64,000 nucleotides of DNA from Streptomyces polyasparticus (lineage in GTDB: Bacteria; Actinomycetota; Actinomycetes; Streptomycetales; Streptomycetaceae), in the NCBI RefSeq assembly GCF_014493765.1, contig NZ_JACTVJ010000004.1, positions 62,001 through 126,000 on the forward strand. Direction: 5' to 3'. A model generated the notes under the pieces. The model ran no database searches and had not been told where the DNA came from. It saw only the letters and a list, made by a program, of their open reading frames with translations. Positions 43,456 through 52,612 of this stretch are shown piece after piece; within the stretch, counting starts at the first letter, position 1; each line of letters starts with the position of its first letter. The translations under genes and the position numbers were made by a program.

Positions 43456-45000
43456 TCAGGCCGGTACACCGCCCTCGCGCCGCCCGTCCACCTGGCGCGG
43501 CAGACCAAGGGGGTTGGCGTCGCGCAGCTCCGGCGGGAGCAGGGCCTCGGGCGTGGTCTGGTACGCCACCGGGCGCAGCCAGCGCTCGATGGCCGAGCCG
43601 CCCACGGAGGTCGAGGTGGAGGTGGTGGCCGGGTAGGGGCCGCCGTGCTGCTGGGCCGGGGCGACGGCGACACCGGTGGGCCAGCCGCCGACGAGGACGC
43701 GTCCGGCGAGCGCGGTGAGCTCGGCGAGCAGCGCGGCGCCACGGCCCTCGGGGTCCTCGGTCTCCGCGTCGGACAGGTGCAGGGTCGCGGTCAGGTTGCC
43801 GGGCAGGCGCGACAGTACGGCGGAGATCTCGGCCTCGTCGTCGTAGCGGGCGACGACGGTGACCGGGCCGAAGCACTCCTCCAGGAGGATGTCGTGCGCA
43901 CCCGGCTCGACCAGGCGTGCGGCGTCCACGGTCAGGAAGCCCGCGCCGACGCTGTGCTCACCGCCCGCACCCGGCGTGACCGGTGCCTCGACGCCCTCCA
44001 AGGCGGCGCGCTCGGCGACGCCCGCGATGAACGCGTCGCGCATCCGGTGGTCGAGCAGCACCCCGGCGTCGACCTCGCTGACGCCGTGCGTCAGCTCCTT
44101 GAGGAGGGTGTCGCCGTTCGCGCCGGCCGGCACGAGCACGAAGCCCGGCTTGGTGCAGAACTGGCCGACGCCCATGGTCATCGAGCCCGCGAGCCCCGCG
44201 CCGAGCTGCTCACCGCGCTCGATGGCGGCGGCCTCGGTGACGACCACCGGGTTGAGCGAGCCGAGCTCGCCGTGGAACGGGATCGGGTGCGGCCGGGCAG
44301 CCGCCGCGTCGAAGAGGGCGCGGCCGCCGCGGATCGAACCGGTGAAGCCGGCCGCGGAGATCAGCGGGTGCTTGATGAGCTCGACGCCGGCCTCGAAGCC
44401 GTGCACCACCTGCACGACGTCCTCCGGCAGTCCGCACTGTGCGGCCGCGCGGCGCAGCACCGAGGCGCAGATCTCGGAGGTGGCCGGGTGGTCCGGGTGC
44501 GCCTTGACGACCACGGGGCAGCCCGCGGCGAGCGCGCTCGCGGTGTCGCCGCCGGGGACGGAGAAGGCGAGCGGGAAGTTGGAGGCGGCGTAGACGGCGA
44601 CGACGCCCAGCGGCACCTTGTAGCGGCGCAGGTCCGGCCACGGCGGGGTGCGGGTGTCGTCGGCGTGGTTGATGACGATGTCCAGGAACGCGCCCTCGTC
44701 GACGAGGCCGGCGAAGGAGCGCAGCTGGAAACTGGTGCGGGCGAGCTCGCCGTTGAGACGGCCGGGGCCGAGCGCGGTCTCGGCGTCGGCGGCCTCGACG
44801 ACATGGGCGGCGGCCTCGTCGAGCAGATCGGCGGCGGTGCGCAGGAACGCCGCGCGTACGGTGCGGTCGGCCAGCGTCTCCCGTACGGAATGGGCCGCGC
44901 GCACGACGCGGTCGATCTCCTGAGCTGTGGCCTCGACCGCAACCTGCTCACGCGGCTTCCCGGTACGGGGGTCGACGCTCCAGACTTGTGCTGCTGCCAC
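43456..45000 (-). CDS. 2,5-dioxovalerate (2-ketoglutarate semialdehyde) dehydrogenase
   Basis: A 514-residue aldehyde dehydrogenase of the KgsalDH subgroup. The proton-relay segment is VAVYAASNFPLAFSVPGGDT, the general base lies in HGELGSLNPVVV, and the nucleophile Cys is in MGVGQFCTKPGF. This subgroup oxidises 2,5-dioxopentanoate to 2-oxoglutarate, the last step of the glucarate and pentose oxidation routes. The GTG at 45000 has GGAAGGA upstream. It is divergent from an IclR regulator. The partner KdgD lies at 61.4 kb. Confidence 0.9.
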   Translation of the reverse strand: MAAAQVWSVDPRTGKPREQVAVEATAQEIDRVVRAAHSVRETLADRTVRAAFLRTAADLLDEAAAHVVEAADAETALGPGRLNGELARTSFQLRSFAGLVDEGAFLDIVINHADDTRTPPWPDLRRYKVPLGVVAVYAASNFPLAFSVPGGDTASALAAGCPVVVKAHPDHPATSEICASVLRRAAAQCGLPEDVVQVVHGFEAGVELIKHPLISAAGFTGSIRGGRALFDAAAARPHPIPFHGELGSLNPVVVTEAAAIERGEQLGAGLAGSMTMGVGQFCTKPGFVLVPAGANGDTLLKELTHGVSEVDAGVLLDHRMRDAFIAGVAERAALEGVEAPVTPGAGGEHSVGAGFLTVDAARLVEPGAHDILLEECFGPVTVVARYDDEAEISAVLSRLPGNLTATLHLSDAETEDPEGRGAALLAELTALAGRVLVGGWPTGVAVAPAQQHGGPYPATTSTSTSVGGSAIERWLRPVAYQTTPEALLPPELRDANPLGLPRQVDGRREGGVPA

Positions 45001-45088
45001 GGCCGGTCCTTCCAGATGTCGAGAGCGGTGGGTTTCTTTGCGCAGAAGCCTGCCGCTCACCAGGGCTGTTCGATATGCTGAACGCTGT

Positions 45089-45112
45089 CTCCGAATGTGA
45101 ATCGCTTCGGAG
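45089..45112. promoter_or_regulatory. Candidate IclR operator
   Basis: A 7-bp inverted repeat, CTCCGAA-N10-TTCGGAG (45089-45095 and 45106-45112), sits between the divergent dehydrogenase and IclR genes, about 35 bases before the regulator start. Position and symmetry fit an autoregulatory site. Confidence 0.5.
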
Positions 45113-45145
45113 GCTATGCGTAGGCGAACGAAGGGGTCAAGGGCG

Positions 45146-45919
45146 ATGTCTGCAGCCGACACCGGCGGTGGTGCGCAGGTCAAGTCCGCTGTGCGGACCG
45201 TGGAATTGCTCGAATACTTCGCGGGCAGGCCAGGTATGCACTCGCTGGCGGCGGTCCAGGAGGCCGTCGGGTACCCCAAGTCCAGTCTCTACATGCTGCT
45301 GCGCACGCTGGTGGAGCTCGGCTGGGTCGAGACGGACGCCACGGGGACGCGCTACGGCATCGGCGTCCGCGCCCTGCTCGTGGGCACGTCGTACATCGAC
45401 GGCGACGAGGTGGTGGCCGCGGCCCGCCCCACGCTCGACCGGCTCTCCGACGACACCACGGAGACCATCCACCTGGCACGCCTCGACGGCGTCAACGTGG
45501 TGTACCTGGCCACGCGTCAGTCCCAGCACTATCTGCGCCCGTTCACGCGCGTGGGACGCCGGCTGCCCGCGCACTCCACCTCGCTCGGCAAGGCGCTGCT
45601 CGCCACCCACACCGACGAGCAGGTGCGCAAGATGCTCCCGGAGACCCTCGCGCCGCTGACCGAGCACACGATCACGGACCGCGAGCAGCTGATCGAGGAG
45701 CTGCACCAGATCCGCGAACAGGGCATCGCGGTGGACCGCGAGGAGAACACCCTGGGACTGCGCTGCTTCGGTGTCGCGATCCCCTACCGCACCCCGGCCC
45801 GGGACGCGATCAGCTGCTCGGTGCCGGTCGCCCGGCTCACGCCCGCGCATGAACAGATGATCAAGGACGCGCTGTTCGACGCGCGGGACCGCCTGACGCT
45901 CGCGACCCGGAGGCTCTGA
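45146..45919 (+). CDS. IclR-family transcriptional regulator
   Basis: A 257-residue regulator with an N-terminal winged helix (VKSAVRTVELLEYFA, LAAVQEAVGYPKSSLYMLLRTL) and a C-terminal IclR effector domain (HSTSLGKALLA, GIAVDREENTLGLRCFGVAIP). It probably represses the divergent dioxovalerate dehydrogenase and perhaps the glucarate genes at 61-63 kb, with a sugar acid as the effector. ATG 45146 follows AAGGG; an upstream in-frame start at 45116 would add ten basic residues. It overlaps the GNAT gene as TGATG. Confidence 0.92.
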   Translation: MSAADTGGGAQVKSAVRTVELLEYFAGRPGMHSLAAVQEAVGYPKSSLYMLLRTLVELGWVETDATGTRYGIGVRALLVGTSYIDGDEVVAAARPTLDRLSDDTTETIHLARLDGVNVVYLATRQSQHYLRPFTRVGRRLPAHSTSLGKALLATHTDEQVRKMLPETLAPLTEHTITDREQLIEELHQIREQGIAVDREENTLGLRCFGVAIPYRTPARDAISCSVPVARLTPAHEQMIKDALFDARDRLTLATRRL

Positions 45920-46410
45920 TGTTCGACCACCTGCCCCAGCCCTCGCAGGACGTCTCCCTGCGCCCGGTCCACCCGAGCGATCTGCCGGTGTTCTTCCGGC
46001 AGATGAACGATCCGGAGTCGATGCGCACGGCCGCGTTCGTCTCGCCGAAGTCGGCGGACTGGGATCTGTTCCAGGCCCACTGGGAGCGGATCTGTGCGCA
46101 GTACCACGTCCGTGCGGTGCTGCTCGACGGCGATGTGGTGGGCAGCGCCGCGGTGTTCGGCGAGCCGGGCGAACTCGAGGTCACGTACTGGATCGACCGC
46201 GCGTACTGGGGCCGCGGGGTGGCCACGGCGGCCCTGCGCCTGCTGATCGCCGAGGTGCCCGAGCGCCCGCTGCACGCCCGTGCAGCGGCGGACAACACGG
46301 GCTCGGTCCGGGTCCTGGAGAAGTGCGGCTTCGAGGTGACGGGGCACGATTCGGGGTTCGCCGCGGCGCGGGACGCCGAGGTCGACGAGGTCGTCCTGCA
46401 GCTCGCGTAG
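45919..46410 (+). CDS. GNAT-family N-acetyltransferase
   Basis: A 163-residue RimJ/RimL-like acetyltransferase. The acetyl-CoA loop is WGRGVATAALRLLI, followed by HARAAADNTGSVRVLEKCGFEVTG, the classic end of the fold. It begins on the last base of the IclR stop (TGATG), so the two are co-translated. The acceptor substrate is unknown. Alternatives such as protein N-terminal acetylation cannot be excluded. Confidence 0.88.
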   Translation: MFDHLPQPSQDVSLRPVHPSDLPVFFRQMNDPESMRTAAFVSPKSADWDLFQAHWERICAQYHVRAVLLDGDVVGSAAVFGEPGELEVTYWIDRAYWGRGVATAALRLLIAEVPERPLHARAAADNTGSVRVLEKCGFEVTGHDSGFAAARDAEVDEVVLQLA

Positions 46411-46565
46411 ATGCCCTGCGGCCGGAGTGCATCAAGTCCCCTGCAAACTCCCGTCCTTCGCGTGCAGCAGATCGGCCCCTCGGCACGTCAGGTAGGGCAG
46501 GAAGCCAAGGCGGCTTCGTAAGGGGGCGGCGAACATGGGGAAGAGATACGAGCCGGGGCCCGCGC

Positions 46566-47117
46566 ATGCGGGCGGCTGACGTGCCGGCCTTCACGGCCTT
46601 CGTGCAGGCACGGTCGTCGGCGCTGTTCCGCACGGCGCTGCTGCTCACCGGCGAGCGTCATCTGGCCGACGATCTGGTGCAGTCCACGCTGGAACAGGTG
46701 TGCCGCCACTGGCGGCGGGTGCGCTCCGCCGACGCTCCGGAGGCCTATGCCCGCCGGATCCTGGTGAATCTCGCCAACGACCGCTGGCGCAGGCTGCGCG
46801 GGCGCGCGGAGATCCCCCTGGACGAAGGCATCGGGAGCGACGGCACCGGCCGCGGCGCCGAGCCGTACGGGGGCACCGATCCCTACAAGGGGCTCCATGT
46901 CCGCGACGAGTTGATGCGTGTCCTGGGCACCCTGCCGGTCGGCATGCGGACCGTCCTGGTGCTGCGGTATTTCGAGGACCTCAGCGACGCGGAGATCGCC
47001 CGCCTGATGGACATCTCGGCGAGCTCGGTCCGGTCCCAGGCGGCCCGGGGCCTCGCGAAGCTCCGCTCGACCATCGATCCCCAGCCGGCGCGCGCGAGTT
47101 CAGGAGGGGCGGCATGA
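46566..47117 (+). CDS. SigE-family ECF sigma factor
   Basis: A 183-residue sigma factor of the actinobacterial SigE (SCO-type SigE, PF04542/PF08281) family. Region 2 is FTAFVQARSSALFRTALLLTG, LADDLVQSTLEQVCRHW and AYARRILVNLANDRWR. Region 4 is LPVGMRTVLVLRYFEDLSDAEIA and DISASSVRSQAARGLAKL. The start is ATG 46566 by comparison with the usual family N-terminus; the ribosome binding site is weak. The following membrane gene overlaps it by ATGA and is its likely anti-sigma partner. Confidence 0.87.
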   Translation: MRAADVPAFTAFVQARSSALFRTALLLTGERHLADDLVQSTLEQVCRHWRRVRSADAPEAYARRILVNLANDRWRRLRGRAEIPLDEGIGSDGTGRGAEPYGGTDPYKGLHVRDELMRVLGTLPVGMRTVLVLRYFEDLSDAEIARLMDISASSVRSQAARGLAKLRSTIDPQPARASSGGAA

Positions 47118-48004
47118 CCCACTTCGACCTGGAGGAAGAGCTGGCCGCGGCCATGCACGACCGTACGCGGCAGGAAGCTCCGCACACCTACGACGTGGAC
47201 ACGGTCGTCACCACCGTGCGGCGGCGCCGGCGGCGGCTGCAATGGGCCACGGCGGCGGCCGTCGCGGCCGTGACCCTCGGGGCCGGCTTCGTCGCCCAGA
47301 CCGGATCGGGCCGGGTCGCCGCGCCACCGCAGACATCGACCGCGCCGAGCGTCCCTGAGCGCCCCACGAAGCCGCCCACGCACGTCGAACCGACCCGGTC
47401 CACCGATCCCGCACAGACACTGCACAGCCTGTATCTGGCCGCCCTGCGCCACCAGAACCCGGCGACCCGCGCCGCCGTGGATCCGGCCGCCGTGGCGGCG
47501 CTGTTCGCCGACCGGGCCGCGTACGAGCGGATCTGGGGCACCGACTCCCTCGGCGTGACCTGCGGCGAGCGGGCCGACGGGGTGCTCGCGTCGGGTGAGG
47601 TCTCGCTCTACCGGGGCAGCGAGCGGGTGGGCCGGTCCGCGCGCCTCGACTTCGACGCGGCCACGGGGCGGGTGAGGGACGTGACCTGCACGCCCGTCGC
47701 CGGGCACGGCAAGGGCGGTGATCCCGCGATGGCCGGGTTCTACGGCGGACTCGTGGCGGCGGGGTCCGGGGGCGGCGAGGCCCGCAGGGCACAGCTCGCG
47801 CAGGAGTTCCTGACCGACGAGCTCCGCTCCGGCCAAGGAGCGACCGCCGGCACCTGCTCCTCCCGCGCCCCGAAGTTCTGGCTGGCCGACAACCCCTCGT
47901 CCGCGACGCTCACCCACGGCTGGACGGTGACGCTCGACGACGGCCGCGGGTTCCCGGTCGAGATCGACGAGGACGGGAAGATCGCGCGCTCCTGCGGCGG
48001 GTGA
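47114..48004 (+). CDS. Single-pass membrane protein, probable anti-sigma partner
   Basis: A 296-residue protein with a 40-residue cytoplasmic N-terminus ending in five arginines, one transmembrane helix at about 42-62 and a long extracellular part. The latter has a Thr/Pro linker and a domain with four cysteines (VTCGER, VTCTPV, GTCSSR, RSCGG). Overlap with the sigma gene (ATGA) suggests an anti-sigma-like or sensing role. No known anti-sigma domain is evident, so this rests on position. Confidence 0.75.
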   Translation: MTHFDLEEELAAAMHDRTRQEAPHTYDVDTVVTTVRRRRRRLQWATAAAVAAVTLGAGFVAQTGSGRVAAPPQTSTAPSVPERPTKPPTHVEPTRSTDPAQTLHSLYLAALRHQNPATRAAVDPAAVAALFADRAAYERIWGTDSLGVTCGERADGVLASGEVSLYRGSERVGRSARLDFDAATGRVRDVTCTPVAGHGKGGDPAMAGFYGGLVAAGSGGGEARRAQLAQEFLTDELRSGQGATAGTCSSRAPKFWLADNPSSATLTHGWTVTLDDGRGFPVEIDEDGKIARSCGG

Positions 48005-48096
48005 GACCCCCAGGCGGTCCGTCTCCCCCGCGCGGCGGAGGCGGATCGTCTGTGCGCAGGACGTGGCGACACGGGTGCGGGCGGGACCTTGGTGGC

Positions 48097-49092
48097 ATGA
48101 CCACACCACCGCTCGTCCAGTCGCTCGCCCGGCCGACCACCCTGTCGCCCGCCCGCAGGATCCTGCGCCTTCTCGCGATCGTCTCCTGCCTCCCGTATCT
48201 GACGCTCAAGGTCGCCTGGATCCTCGGCAGTCACGTCGGCATCCCCGACGGCAGCTCGCTGCTCGAACACCGCACCACGATGGTGGTCGCCAACACGGTC
48301 ACGGTCCTGATGGACGCCTGTGTGATCGTCCTCGCCCTGTTGCTCACCCGGCCGTGGGGACTGCGGGTGCGGGCCTGGCTGCTGCTTGTGCCGGTGTGGG
48401 TGGCGAGCGGGCTGCTCGCGCCGATCATGACCGGGTTCCCGGTGCAGCTCCTGGTCAAGGCGGTCGGCGGGAGTGTGCAGAAGCCGTCCGCGTCCGAACC
48501 GTTCCTGGACGAGTGGGTGTTCGGGGTGGTGTACGGGGGCTTCATCCTCCAAGGGATCGCGCTCGGCGGCCTGTTCGTGCTCTATGCGCGGCAGCGGTGG
48601 GGTCACCTGTGGCACGGCACGGTGGGAGAGGTCGCCCTCCCCGTCTCCCGCCTGCTCGCCCTGAGCGCCACCGCCGTCGCCCTGCTCCCCGCCGCCGTCC
48701 ATCTGATGTGGGCCTTCGGCTCCACGGCGGGCCTGAGCGCGGACCTCGTACGCGACCGCGCCGCCGACACCGCGGCCCTCGACGTGCTGCACGCCCTGTA
48801 CCCCCTGGTCGCGGCCGCCGGCGCCCTGGTCATCGCCTTCCGGACGTTCCCCCGGCTGCCGGTCGCGGTGCCGCTGGCCGTCGCCTGGGTCGGCTCGGGT
48901 GCGACCGGCTGCTGGGGCGCCTGGCTCGCGGTCGCCTCGCTCACCGCGACGGAGATCGCGGAGCGGCCGACCGGCCTGGTGCTGCTGACCTACGCTGGGC
49001 AGATGATCGCCGGACTCCTTGTCCTGACCCTCACGGTGCGGTTCTTCCGCGCGCGCTCGGCCGCGACCGGCTCCACCTCCGTCCTCGTATGA
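48097..49092 (+). CDS. Polytopic membrane protein of a two-component operon
   Basis: A 331-residue protein with eight or so predicted membrane helices and no recognisable transporter or enzyme motif. It overlaps the histidine kinase gene as ATGA and so is co-translated with it. Similar unknown membrane proteins precede LuxR-type two-component pairs in Streptomyces, and a role in signal input or output is possible. The family is not recognised. Confidence 0.78.
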   Translation: MTTPPLVQSLARPTTLSPARRILRLLAIVSCLPYLTLKVAWILGSHVGIPDGSSLLEHRTTMVVANTVTVLMDACVIVLALLLTRPWGLRVRAWLLLVPVWVASGLLAPIMTGFPVQLLVKAVGGSVQKPSASEPFLDEWVFGVVYGGFILQGIALGGLFVLYARQRWGHLWHGTVGEVALPVSRLLALSATAVALLPAAVHLMWAFGSTAGLSADLVRDRAADTAALDVLHALYPLVAAAGALVIAFRTFPRLPVAVPLAVAWVGSGATGCWGAWLAVASLTATEIAERPTGLVLLTYAGQMIAGLLVLTLTVRFFRARSAATGSTSVLV

Positions 49093-50369
49093 CGGTACGA
49101 GCCCTCACCGGGGCGCTGCTCGGCCGGACGGCCCGCCTGCGCTGGGTCCATCTGGTCCTGGGCGGCGCCCTGTTGATGCCGTTCTGGCTGGTGGCCGCTC
49201 TGGTGGCGCTGCCGCTCATGGGCGGGGGCCCCACTTTGTCCAGCAGTTCGGTGGCCGTCCAGTTCGGGGCGTACGCCCTCGCGCTGCCCCTGGCCGCCGT
49301 CGCGGGTCTGTTCCCGCTCATGCGGCCACTGTCCGTGGCGATGGCGCGGTCGCTGTGCGGGGTCGAGGGGGCTCAGTTCGCCGAAGGACCGGCCCGTGGC
49401 CCGGCGGCGCGGCGGCGGTCCGCGGCCTGGTTCACGCTGCATGTCGGGGTGGGCGGGATCCTGAGCGGGGCGATGCTGGCGCTGCCGCCGTTCGCGGTGG
49501 CCGTGATGCTGCTGCCGGTCGAGGGCGTACGGGAGTGGCTGCGGCTGCCCGCCTCGCTCCAGCGGACCTGGGTGTACGCGCTCGGCCCGCTCGCCGGCCT
49601 CGCGATGCTGCTCGCCCTCGCGGCCTGCGCCACGGCAGCGGGCGCGCTGCTCGCCCGCTGTGCGCCCGTACTGCTCGGGCCCACGCCCGCCGACCGCCTG
49701 GCCGCCGTCGAGGCGCGCGCCGCCGAACTCGCCGTACGCAACCGGCTCGCACGCGAGCTGCACGACTCGGTCGGCCATGCGCTGAGCGCCGTGACGCTGC
49801 AGGCGAGCGCCGCGCGCCGGCTGCTCGACCGCGACCCGGACTTCGTACGGGAAGCCCTGACCGCCATCGAGGACACCACGCGGCGCACGGTCGGTGAACT
49901 CGACGCCGTGCTCGGCCTGTTGCGCGAGGGCGACGAGTCCGCGAAGGCGCCGGCGCCCACGCTCGCCGACGACCTTCCCGGGCTCCTGGACCGCACCCGG
50001 GCCACGGGCACCCCCGTCACCGTGACGCTCGGCATCGAGGCGGCGGCGCTGCCCGGCCTGGTGTCGCGCGAGGCGTACCGGATCGTTCAGGAAGGCCTGG
50101 GCAACGCACTGCGGCACGCACCCGGAACACCGGTCGACCTGCGGATCACCCCGTACGGCGATGAGTTGGAGATCGTGATGGAGAATCCCCTGCCTTCGGA
50201 CACCGGCTCCGGCCGCACCCGCCCCGGCGGCGGCCACGGTCTGCGGGGCATCGCGGACCGGGCCCGGCTGCTCGGCGGCAACGCGAGCGCCGGGCCCCGC
50301 AACGGCCCCGACGGCGACCGCTGGCGGCTCGCGGTCCGGCTGCCGCTCATGACGGACGGCGCCCGGTGA
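49089..50369 (+). CDS. NarL-type sensor histidine kinase
   Basis: A 426-residue kinase with four to five N-terminal membrane helices, a short coiled linker (AAVEARAAELAVRNRLAREL) and a HisKA_3 dimerisation domain whose phosphorylated residue is His225 in ELHDSVGHALSAVTLQ. The HATPase domain has EGLGNALRHAPG (N box) and GGGHGLRGIADRARLLGG (G box). The membrane domain is the likely sensor. It overlaps both neighbours (ATGA, GTGA) and pairs with the following regulator. Confidence 0.92.
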   Translation: MTVRALTGALLGRTARLRWVHLVLGGALLMPFWLVAALVALPLMGGGPTLSSSSVAVQFGAYALALPLAAVAGLFPLMRPLSVAMARSLCGVEGAQFAEGPARGPAARRRSAAWFTLHVGVGGILSGAMLALPPFAVAVMLLPVEGVREWLRLPASLQRTWVYALGPLAGLAMLLALAACATAAGALLARCAPVLLGPTPADRLAAVEARAAELAVRNRLARELHDSVGHALSAVTLQASAARRLLDRDPDFVREALTAIEDTTRRTVGELDAVLGLLREGDESAKAPAPTLADDLPGLLDRTRATGTPVTVTLGIEAAALPGLVSREAYRIVQEGLGNALRHAPGTPVDLRITPYGDELEIVMENPLPSDTGSGRTRPGGGHGLRGIADRARLLGGNASAGPRNGPDGDRWRLAVRLPLMTDGAR

Positions 50370-51022
50370 ACGACTCCCCGCTGCGCGTCGTCATCGCCGA
50401 CGACGAGCGCATGGTGCGCACCGCCCTGCGTGTGATCCTCGACGCCGAACCGGACATGACGGTGGTGGGCGAGGCGGCGACCGGAGCCGAGGCCGTGTCC
50501 GTCGCGCGCTCCCTGGCTCCCGATGTCGTGCTCATGGACGTACGGATGCCCGAGATCGACGGCATCCGCGCCACCGAGCAGATCCTCGGTTCGCTGCCGC
50601 GGCCGCCGCGGATCGTCGTCGTCACCACCTTCGAGAACGACTCGTACGTGTACGACGCCCTGCGCGCCGGAGCCTCGGGGTTCCTGCTCAAGCGCCTGGA
50701 CGCCGACCAGCTGGTGCAGGCGGTGCGCACGGTGGCGGGCGGCGACTCGCTCCTGTTCCCCGCGGCCGTACGCACCCTCGCGGCCGCGCACGGCGACCGG
50801 GACCGGCCGCGGCCGGCGTGGGTGGCGCGGCTCACGGACCGCGAGGCCGAGGTGCTGCGCCGGATGGCGACCGGTCTGACGAACGCGGAGATCGCCGGGC
50901 AGCTGGGCGTCGGGCCCGCCACGGTCAAGAGCCACGTCGCGGCGGTCCTGGCGAAGACGGGCGCACGCGACCGGACACAGGCGGTGATCGCGGCGTACGA
51001 GGCGGGATTCGTCGGGAGCTAG
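50366..51022 (+). CDS. NarL/LuxR-family response regulator
   Basis: A 218-residue regulator with a receiver domain (acidic pair Asp12-Asp13, phospho-acceptor Asp58 in LMDVRMPEIDG, lysine in GFLLKRLDA) and a LuxR-type helix-turn-helix (LTDREAEVLRRMATGLTNAEIA, VGPATVKSHVAAVLAKTGA). It starts at GTG 50366, overlapping the kinase stop. Targets are unknown; the operon itself and the downstream penicillin-binding protein are candidates. Confidence 0.93.
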   Translation: MNDSPLRVVIADDERMVRTALRVILDAEPDMTVVGEAATGAEAVSVARSLAPDVVLMDVRMPEIDGIRATEQILGSLPRPPRIVVVTTFENDSYVYDALRAGASGFLLKRLDADQLVQAVRTVAGGDSLLFPAAVRTLAAAHGDRDRPRPAWVARLTDREAEVLRRMATGLTNAEIAGQLGVGPATVKSHVAAVLAKTGARDRTQAVIAAYEAGFVGS

Positions 51023-51124
51023 GCCGCCGTCTCCCGGACACGCCCTCTCCCGCACATGAACACTTCGTGAGAAAGGCAACTACCAGGAACGATTCGCCCG
51101 CCCCCGCTCGTCTGTCCGGGTGCG

Positions 51125-52573
51125 ATGAACAAGACGATCAGGCGTATCTCGGTCTTCACTCTGCTCCTCGTGCTCTCCCTGCTGGTCAGAGCCACGTGGG
51201 TGCAGTTCTACGACGGCCGTGCTCTCGCGGACAACAAGCACAACCGGCGCGGTGTCATCGACCAGTACGCGTATCCGCTCGGCGGCATCATCGTGGGCGG
51301 CGAGGACATCACCGGATCGACGCGGACGAAGGGCAGCGACCTCGCGTACAAGCGCACGTACAAGGACGGCCCGCTGTACGCGGCCGTGACCGGCTTCAGC
51401 TCGCAGGTGTACGGGGCGACCCAGCTCGAGGGCATCTACCAGGACATCCTCGACGGCACCGACACCCGTCTGAAGAACCCGCTCGACACCGTCACCAACA
51501 AGCGGGCCGACCCGGGCGACGTGGTCACCACGATCGACCCCGCGGTGCAGAAGGCCGCGTACGAGGCGCTCGGCGACAACAAGGGCGCCGCGGTCGCGAT
51601 CGACCCGAAGACCGGCAAGATCCTCGGGATGGTCTCGACGCCTTCGTACGACCCGTCGAAGATCGCCGGGTCCACGGACGGCGACGCCTGGAAGAAGCTG
51701 ACCGAGGACGAGGACAAGCCGCTGGTGAACCGGGCGATCCGGCAGCCGCTGCCGCCCGGCTCCACGTTCAAGCTGGTGGTCGCGGCGGCGGCCCTGGAGG
51801 ACGGGCTCTACTCGTCGGTGGACGCGAAGACCGACAGCCCCAATCCGTACCGGCTGCCGGGCTCGACCAAGGACCTCGTCAACGAGAACGCGTCGGCGCC
51901 CTGCGAGAACGCGAGCATCCGCACCGCGCTGCAGTACTCGTGCAACAACGTCTTCGGCAAGCTGGCCGTGGACCTCGGCCAGGACAAGGTCAAGGCGATG
52001 GCCGAGAAGTTCGGGTTCAACGACGAGAAGCAGGACATGCCGGTCCGCGCGTCGGAGAGCCTGTACCCGTCCGACATGGACAAGGCGCAGACGGCCCTGT
52101 CCGGGATCGGGCAGTTCGACGTGACGGCCACCCCGCTGCAGATGGCGATGGTCTCGGCCGCGATCGCCAACGGCGGCAAGCTGGTGGATCCGCACATGGT
52201 GTCCCAGGTGACGGACTCGGACGGCTCGGTCCTGCAGAGCTTCGACGACGCGGGCAGCAAGCAGATCGTCAGCGCGTCGGTGGCCGAGCAGCTGCAGTCG
52301 GCGATGCAGACGGTCGTCGACGAGGGCACCGGCACCAACGCGCAGATCTCCGGCGCCACCGTGGGCGGCAAGACGGGTACGGCCCAGCACGGCGAGAACA
52401 ACAAGAGCACGCCGTATGCCTGGTTCACCTCGTACGCCAAGGGCAGCGACGGCAAGGAGGTCGCGGTGGCGGTGCTCATCGAGGACTCCGGGGCCGCGCG
52501 CTCCGAGGTCGGCGGCAACAAGCTGGCGGCGCCGGTCGCGAAGGCGATGATGCAGGCGGCGCTCAAGGGGTGA
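51125..52573 (+). CDS. Class B penicillin-binding protein (PbpA-like)
   Basis: A 482-residue bitopic transpeptidase. The N-terminal helix is ISVFTLLLVLSLLVRATWV, then a pedestal domain, then the catalytic domain. The three active-site motifs are complete: Ser213-TFK, Ser272-Cys-Asn and Lys416-TGT. It cross-links peptidoglycan in the periplasm-like space; SCO1875 of S. coelicolor is a similar divergent PBP2 as I recall. It is followed by a strong bidirectional hairpin. Confidence 0.93.
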   Translation: MNKTIRRISVFTLLLVLSLLVRATWVQFYDGRALADNKHNRRGVIDQYAYPLGGIIVGGEDITGSTRTKGSDLAYKRTYKDGPLYAAVTGFSSQVYGATQLEGIYQDILDGTDTRLKNPLDTVTNKRADPGDVVTTIDPAVQKAAYEALGDNKGAAVAIDPKTGKILGMVSTPSYDPSKIAGSTDGDAWKKLTEDEDKPLVNRAIRQPLPPGSTFKLVVAAAALEDGLYSSVDAKTDSPNPYRLPGSTKDLVNENASAPCENASIRTALQYSCNNVFGKLAVDLGQDKVKAMAEKFGFNDEKQDMPVRASESLYPSDMDKAQTALSGIGQFDVTATPLQMAMVSAAIANGGKLVDPHMVSQVTDSDGSVLQSFDDAGSKQIVSASVAEQLQSAMQTVVDEGTGTNAQISGATVGGKTGTAQHGENNKSTPYAWFTSYAKGSDGKEVAVAVLIEDSGAARSEVGGNKLAAPVAKAMMQAALKG

Positions 52574-52579
52574 ACGCGG

Positions 52580-52606
52580 GCGGGGTGCAGGGAGCCTGCA
52601 CCCCGC
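52580..52606. terminator. Bidirectional terminator
   Basis: A perfect 12-bp stem (GCGGGGTGCAGG, 52580-52591 with 52595-52606) and a three-base loop lie between the convergent penicillin-binding protein and permease genes. Confidence 0.88.
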
Positions 52607-52612
52607 CACGGC

